The position numbers were made by a program, and so were the translations under genes. Positions 57,801 to 64,000 of a stretch of 64,000 bases of DNA are shown here, in pieces (position 1 is the first letter of the stretch; every line of letters starts with the position of its first letter). Below the pieces are notes generated by a model. The model was not told the DNA's origin and did no database searches. It was given only the letters and a program-made list of their open reading frames with translations. This DNA comes from Alnus glutinosa (taxonomy: Eukaryota; Streptophyta; Magnoliopsida; Fagales; Betulaceae), in NCBI RefSeq assembly GCF_958979055.1, contig NC_084889.1:682001-746000 (forward strand), written 5' to 3'.

Positions 57801-59472
57801 ACACATAGCATCATTGCTATCAAAACAATACCAGCATTACAATATTAAATCATCTCAAATCACTACCTATTCGAACATATGATATGAGCAAGCAAAATCC
57901 AAAATCTAAGAATGTATTAGAGAATCTGTATTTGAAGAAACTGAGAGAAGATCTGCGCTAACCTCATTGTCATTAGACTCGACTTTGGCAACATTGAATA
58001 AATCTATGGAACTTTTATGATTCTTTTTATCTTCCAACCCCGTAAAATCTTCTGTAGTGCCATTTCTTGCGACAATAATAGCACTTCACATCTTTTGCAT
58101 TCGACCGAGATTCTTCATCCATTGCTGATCGTGACTTAGACTGAGACTGCCTACTTTTATCATTCTTCCCCTTAGACATATCTCTTCAATGCTTTGGGTT
58201 AGATCTTGCCACAGGCCCATTAATATGATTATTGACATACTTTCTTCTTGTTTCATGTGACAAGAGAGTTCTAGTCACTTCTTTCAATTTTAGAGTCTCT
58301 TTCCCATTCAATAATGTCGTAATCAAGTGATAGTGATCATACGAGAGAGGGGTTGGGGGGGTCAATGCTAACAGAAGTATTGATTTATCTTTTGCTTCAA
58401 TTTTCATTCTAAGGTTTAAAAACCGTTTTTCGACATGTTAAACTTACTGAGCTGCTCAAGAAAATCCGTCTTTTCATTTGTTTGTAAACCATATAATTGC
58501 CTTTTCACATACAACTTATTCGTCAATTGTTTTTCACCATATACAGGCTCTTTTAATTTATGCCAAATTGTCAGTTTTTTCTTAATAAATCACATTATAA
58601 ATAAATTCATCTGACAAATTTAGATGAATTGCACTAGCAAGCTTGACATCCTTCTCTTCCCACTCGTCATGGTTCGTCTTTTGCTATTTTAGCCAATAAT
58701 GCCTTGTAGACTCTTTGTTGAATCAAAAGATTTTTTATTCTTCTCTGCCAAAGAGAGAAGTTATTCCTATCATTGAACGTCTCCACTTCATGCTTGGTAC
58801 TCACCATATTTACCGTAATTTTTTATCTGAATACCGAACTTGAGCTTTGATACCACTTGTGCAATAGATTGCGATTATAATAACTGACACAGACCAATCA
58901 CGCACGAGAATACAAAAATTTACGTGGTTCCCTCGATATTAAGTACGTCAAGAAATTATTGTGAAGAAAAATCATCCAAACTCAAAATCCAATACACCAA
59001 AATTTCACTCACACAAGATGAAAATAATTGTTCTCTTACACAATTCTCTAGCTCAGCACACAATAGAGAACATGAGAAAAGAAAGAGAGCAACTCACACT
59101 TGTAAACTCTTTATATGCACAGCTCAAAATCTTATTTTTCTCATTTTTCTCCTCTCATGCTGCTTCTCTTTTCTGTGCGCACACGAACAAAAGCAACTAT
59201 TTTCTTTTGTGCAGCTGCTAGAAGGGAGTGAGTGTGGGTCTGTCTGGCAAGATTTTGAAAAACTCTTTTCGCTTCTCAAACGCTGATTATCAAGTATCAG
59301 TTAACTAAATGGATTTTCAGATGTGGCCACACCATTAACACATGTTTTGAAACAAATCACAAAACTCTTATAAAAAAAAAACACTTTGCACAAATCACTA
59401 TTCAATAAATAAAACATAAACATTTATCAAAAAATAACTAAACACAATCCCCTTTTTTTTGGTGTGGATGTT

Positions 59473-59517
<45 letters not shown>

Positions 59518-62500
59518 CAGCTGGCATGGTGGCAGTCCACCTGCCATGGCCGCCAGGGCTGTATGCTGGCCTCCAAGGCCATCCGACAGCCTCGCTGGCC
59601 GCCAGAGCCATCCGGCGGCCATTGTGAGGCCACCAGATAACCACAACGGTGGTGGCCACCAACATGGAGCACTAAAACCCAAAAAATTTCTTAAAACTTT
59701 ACCAAACCAACCGTGTATTGTGCTTCAATAATAGAAAGGACCAATATATATATTAAAAGTTGGTTAGGCACCTAGGTAGGAGAGAGAAGTCAAGTTAGTT
59801 AGGTCTTTTACAAACACATAGCCGACTTAAACCACCTTTGAGAAAGACTTTGGCCGACATTTTTTGATGGAATATCAAATCGCTTCAACATGTTTAAGAA
59901 GCTATTGCAAACAATTCCAACCTGAAGGTATTAATGCTAGGAAGATTCTCTTTAAGTTGATAATTATACCAACGATTGTGCCTTTATGTTTTTGATTAAC
60001 ATACCATAATAGCAGGGTAGAACCAGGATTTTTGGTGTGGTGGGGGAAACTTCATGATTGTTCATGGTGTTACATTTCCTTCTCTGATTGTTCACTCACT
60101 ATGATTTGAAATGATGGGTGACTTTTTTCCCAAATTTTCAAGCAGGGAAGAAATGAAAGGGGAATTTGAGGAAAAAGGAAGAAATATGGTTAAGTAAATA
60201 AGACAACCATGAATGCAAAAGTCAAATGAAACTTGAACAAAATTTTGTTCTTGTCAAATTAAGAGTACCATAAAAAAAAATGTTGGAAGTAAAAACCGCT
60301 GGAACCTACTAGAGTCCTAATGAAACATTAGAATGGAAAGCGAAATTGAGGAAAAAATGAAACCCAGAAGGCATAAAAGTTTCTAAAGATTACAGCTTTA
60401 GCAAAATTTCAAAAAAAGAGAAATTTCAGAAAAGGAGAAAAAGGTACTTGAACAAATCTCAGAGAGAGAGAGAGAGACAAATTGTGAGATGGATACAGTG
60501 AGGCTAGTGAGTCATTTGGTATTATTCGTCTCAGGTTCTCAACAACAAAGACCTAACTTACGCTGGTTTTCATTCGTCAATTGTGGAGTTCTAGGGCTTT
60601 TTGCAAGAGAAACAACAACTAGATAGACGATAGTGTTGTGCCTTTCAGTCACTTTTGACATGACGCTATAGCATGGAGAGAGGCACAGAGCTCAAAGTGA
60701 CAAAGTCCCACCAAAAAGAAAAGAAACCAGGTTTAGAGTTTCGTTAGAAGCAAACGATGGAAACAAATGGAATAAGGTATTTTCAGTTTTTCATGATGAA
60801 ATAGGGGTCAAAACTAAAAGAAAAATGTTGAGGGTGGACAAAAATATTATTTTGGGGGGACAAATTTATCATATATTTCAAGAGGAATTTTGAAACTTTT
60901 GGGGGGACATTCGCCCCCCCACCCATACAAGTGGGTCCGCCCCTGCATAAGAGTGACAAGTTTTATTCATTTGTAGACAAGAGTCAGAAGCTTAGGTTTC
61001 ATTGAGGATAAATAAACATCAATGAATACTGTCACTCTTGTGAAGCGTAGCAAGTCTACTGAACGCTGTTGACTGAATAGTCTCCATTTGGTATTGACAT
61101 GAATTTTTAATCTCATGGTAACTAAAATTAAAACATGTTGTACCCTTGAAAGCCAGGAGGAGCTCAAGAAAGAAAATTTCCTGTAATTTAAAATTACTTC
61201 TAGTTGTAATGGACAATCTTAGCTTTTTTAGAAGGCTCAGAATTGGATTTGTTGGATCTTATATTCAATTTAGTAGTGTAGTACTTGAATCGCATTAACA
61301 GTGCTTGCTAGTGGTGGCTCAAATTGGCCAAGTACTCAGTTATATTCTCGACAACATGTGTCAGAAAGAAAATTATGATGTATTTCTATTTGCAAGATGC
61401 TCAGTGAGATCCCTTTTTAATCATTTTCCTGAAAAATCTTTGTTTTAATATTATTGATGTTTGTGTGCTTCATTTTCTTAGTTGCATTTTCTCTTGTCCA
61501 AATAAATTGGAACACTTTCTATATTTTTCAGCAACTCTTTATTCAAAATTTGAGGGGGTATACAGATTAGACATTATGTACTAGCACTTGACATTCATAT
61601 TTGAGTTTGTGTAGGTGCAGCTTAAGGGAAGTGTTGTTTACCGTGATTGCTAGTGTAGCACGTATTTGTGTTTTTGGAACATGATTAATAATGTGATAGG
61701 TTAAGAAGTTTAAACTTTAACGACTTTGGTTTTTGCAGGATCTAAACCAGCCAAAAGTTGAAGCTACTTTACCTGATGGTCTTTTGTCTGTTCCTCTTCT
61801 AAGGCATCAGGTGTTGCTTTTTACCTTTTTATTATTGGTTCTTTTTTAGGTGTGATTTATATGGTTTTATGTTTAAATCGTTGTTTTTAACAGAAAATTG
61901 CACTGGCATGGATGCTTCAAAAGGAAACTAGAAGTTTGCATTGTTTGGGTGGAATTTTAGCTGATGATCAGGTTAGTCATCAAAAGGCTAGTTGACCTTT
62001 ATATCTGGCTTCTTCCATGACATAGGATTCTTTTTTCTACTTGGACTCATTGTGCTTATATCTCACAGGGCCTTGGTAAGACAATTTCTATGATTGCCCT
62101 TATACAAATGCAGAAGTCTTTGGAGTCAAAACAAAAATCAGAAGATCTATGCAATCACAAAACTGAAGCATTGAATCTGGACGACGACGACGATGATAAT
62201 GCCAGTGGCGGTGTGGATAAAGTCAAGAAGTCTGAAGAATTTGATGATTTAAAACCTATTCCAGAAGTGAGTAGCTCTACGCGGGCATTTAGTAGGCGGA
62301 GGCCAGCAGCTGGTACATTAGTTGTGTGCCCAGCGAGTGTTCTTCGACAGTGGGCTAGGGAGCTGGATGAGAAAGTTACAGATGAAGCTAAGCTTTCTGT
62401 CCTAATCTATCATGGTGGCAGTAGGACAAAGGATCCTGTTGAATTGGCAAAATATGATGTAGTTCTCACTACATATTCTATCGTAACTAATGAAGTTCCA

Positions 62501-62975
62501 AAACAACCTTTAGTTGAAGAGGATGATGCTGATGAAAAAAATGGGGAAATGTATGGATTATCCTCTGAATTTTCCACTAAAAAGAGGAAAAAGGCTTCTA
62601 ACATTAGTAAGAGGGGAAAAAAGGGGAAGAAAGAAATTGATAGTTCTACTATTGATGGTGGTTGTGGTGCGCTAGCAAGAGTAGGTTGGTTTAGGGTGAT
62701 ACTAGATGAAGCTCAAACAATAAAAAACCATCGAACTCAAGTGGCTAGAGCGTGTTGCAGCCTGCGAGCCAAAAGAAGGTGGTGCTTATCTGGAACACCT
62801 ATTCAAAATGCAATTGATGACTTGTACAGTTACTTCAGGTTCCTAAAATATGACCCATATGCTGTATACAAATCCTTTTACAATACGATAAAGGTACCAA
62901 TATCCAGAAATTCACTACATGGGTACAAGAAACTTCAAGCAGTTTTGAGAGCTATAATGTTGCGTCGTACAAAAG
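54829..62975 (+). CDS. CHR28: SNF2-family ATPase, CHR28/FRG1-like (Rad5/16 type), partial: N-terminus to mid-ATPase
   Basis: Exons seen: 54829-54939, 55025-55232, 55327-55955, 61739-61810, 61894-61971, 62069-62975, then a donor (aaaag|gtgaa). Phases agree, giving 668 codons plus one base. The first exon (MPDHVDHLRDYVDSAW) has an ATG directly after an acceptor-like ag, so it may be the start or an internal exon; a second in-frame ATG (MDFIDISSSDDD, 55103) matches the usual CHR28 start. The disordered N-terminus includes YEKISSQQALTRTLPPSLQP. ATPase motifs: ADDQ|GLGKT across an exon junction (motif I), LVVCPASVLRQWARELDEK (Ia), VILDEAQTIKN (II), WCLSGTPIQN (III), YKKLQAVLRAIMLRRTK. The RING and C-terminal helicase half must lie beyond 64000. 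Arabidopsis CHR28/FRG1 is a nuclear chromatin-remodelling ATPase linked to RNA-directed DNA methylation. The 5.8-kb intron (55956-61738) is bloated by transposons. Confidence 0.92.
56298..59890 (-). mobile_element. Internally deleted Ty1/copia element, antisense in the CHR28-like intron
   Basis: Direct LTRs at 56298-56941 and 58858-59890 share tgtgcaatagat, caattctct, tttctcatttttct and tttgatggaatatcaaatc. On the minus strand the 5' LTR (right) is followed by the primer-binding site tggtatcaaagctc (58856-58843). Then come a gag start (ATG near 58805), gag residues (LLLALTPPTPLSYDHYHLIT, 58407-58186), a zinc knuckle (CYYC...H) and the gag-pre-integrase piece (VRTLANVKYIPSSKKNIISL, 57806-57606). 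Integrase core, RT and RNase H are missing. A purine tract (aaggtgaagattgg) precedes the 3' LTR. The right LTR is enlarged by a ~400-bp insert. Defective, with several stops. Confidence 0.88.
59476..59514 (+). repeat. (TA)n microsatellite
   Basis: About 18 ta units within the insert of the right copia LTR; followed by a GC-rich ggccgcca-repeat stretch to about 59670. Confidence 0.9.
60013..60945. mobile_element. Non-autonomous hAT element in the CHR28-like intron
   Basis: Starts cagggtagaacc and ends gtgggtccgcccctg; the ends are imperfect inverted repeats of the caggggcgga type. Flanks cataatag (60005-60012) and cataagag (60946-60953) form an 8-bp target duplication with one mismatch. No transposase; 933 bp. 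Confidence 0.82.
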
Positions 62976-64000
62976 GTGAATCATTTCTCTTATATTTTGA
63001 GTGTTTGGAGTTTATTTTTTCTTTTTCTTTTTTTTTCTTTTGGGGGGGGAGGAGGTTATTTCTTTTCTGCATGTATTAAAAATTGCGATGGAGATGGTCA
63101 ATAAGCCCAGAAAAAAATGGAGATGCTCAATATGATCCATGCTGATGCATAGATTGTTCTCTCTTTTTGCTTGCTTTTTTGGATCTAGCCTTGTGTTCTC
63201 TTATTTCTTGTCTAACCGAGGGATGCCTCTTAAGACTTGATGCTTTGTGTTAATTCATCGCATATGCATGTTTTAATTCATTGTAGATGAAGATATCTTC
63301 ATTAGAAAGATCGAGTCTTTTGGTTGAATTATTATAGAAGTTTGTTCGTTTGTTTTTTTGTTTTTTTTCTTCTATGTTGAGAACTTTCTAAGAGTAGTAA
63401 ACATGTTGGCCCCATCATCTTGTGATATTGGGTCTTATATTAAATACAAATATAAAATCATTCCAATTTTCCTTGACTTGGGATGATGAATATGATGGGC
63501 CTACATCATTTTCATAAAAGAAAAAGCACAATATAAGTAGACACATGCATGAACGTGCATGCACACACGGAGAGGGGGGGTGGGGGGGGGGGGGGGGGTG
63601 GGGGGGGGGGGGGGGGGGGGGGGAGAGAGAGAGAGAACTTAGTCACCATCCACTTGGAAGGATAACCACTGAGTATCTTTCTCAATGTTTACCATTTGCA
63701 AATTTTTGTGCTCAATCGTGTAGGTTTATTTGATACTCTCTACACGATCATGTTAGCTTTAGATGACCCCAATGTGCCTCATCCTCTTCTGCCTGTTTCT
63801 CCAACATTCAGTCCCCCCTCCCGAAACAAGTTCATGCTTGAAAGAGTTGAAAGCTTCTCCTTCTCTCCCCATGCAAAGAAGTCCTAATTTGAACAACATT
63901 TTTATTGGGAGAGCATCAAAATAGAAGCTAAAGTAGATACAGGGTGCTGATCTTTAAGGATATCTAACCATGAATAGAAAAATATATGGTGCAATGAAGT
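62976..64000 (+). other. Start of next CHR28-like intron (continues beyond the window)
   Basis: After the donor at 62975/62976 no exon matching the next conserved block of the family is seen up to 64000. Contains a long G tract at 63574-63623 followed by a ga repeat. Short open frames here have no family features. Confidence 0.65.
63574..63623 (+). repeat. Poly-G tract (about 48 G in 50 bases)
   Basis: G run broken only by two T, followed by gagagagagag. G-quadruplex-forming potential on the coding strand of the intron. Confidence 0.9.

Noticed and set aside
1-64000. A previously undescribed multigene system (defence, secondary metabolism or selfish cassette)
   Set aside because: Neighbouring genes are unrelated conserved plant genes on mixed strands with ordinary spacing; nothing suggests joint function.

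Overview
This window is plant nuclear DNA. The genes have many short exons with GT-AG introns, the spacers are AT-rich, microsatellites are common, and LINE, LTR, hAT and MITE-like insertions are frequent. The encoded families (DUF639, a small G-patch protein, HMGB6/7-like, an At5g43822-like protein, a CHR28-like SNF2 ATPase) point to a eudicot. A woody species, perhaps Fagales/Juglandaceae, is only an impression. Nothing here looks prokaryotic, viral or like a biosynthetic gene cluster.

Layout. 1-2.2 kb: a decayed chimeric locus, an eIF4G N-terminal fragment followed by a zinc-finger (zf-met type) fragment with an internal tandem duplication. 3.7-8.1 kb (+): G-patch protein, 4 exons, 134 aa. 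8.75-14.96 kb (-): DUF639 membrane protein, 10 exons, 729 aa, convergent with the G-patch gene. 17.4-18.6 kb (+): intronless gene resembling DUF6817 proteins (HD-like plus TPR-like parts), followed at 20.3-21.5 kb by a broken copy of itself. 22-25 kb: a TRIM-like mini-retroelement and a 162-bp tandem repeat. 26.1-27.9 kb (+): intronless secreted LRR protein. 28.5-29.9 kb (-): HMGB protein, 8 exons, 227 aa. 30-39 kb: repeat-rich, with a MITE carrying a 9-bp target duplication, a reversed pseudogene copy of the 41-kb gene, an L1-type LINE interrupted by a hAT element, and a solo LTR. 41.3-43.1 kb (+): At5g43822-like gene, 6 coding exons, 198 aa. 44.0-44.4 kb (-): COPT copper-transporter pseudogene. 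45.5-45.8 kb: SINE-like element. 48.3-48.5 kb (-): small 68-aa conserved plant protein. 52-64 kb (+): CHR28/FRG1-like SNF2 ATPase, cut by the window end; its 5.8-kb intron holds an antisense copia remnant and a hAT element.

The genes are independent housekeeping, regulatory or surface genes with no shared pathway. I found no convincing new multigene system. The noteworthy material is structural: a 1.6-1.8 kb inverted partial gene duplication, a tandem pseudogene, a chimeric eIF4G/zinc-finger relic with a templated-insertion scar, and several transposons whose target-site duplications can be read directly. Exon boundaries were worked out by hand from splice sites and reading phase. Where I say phase is consistent, the joined lengths were checked.
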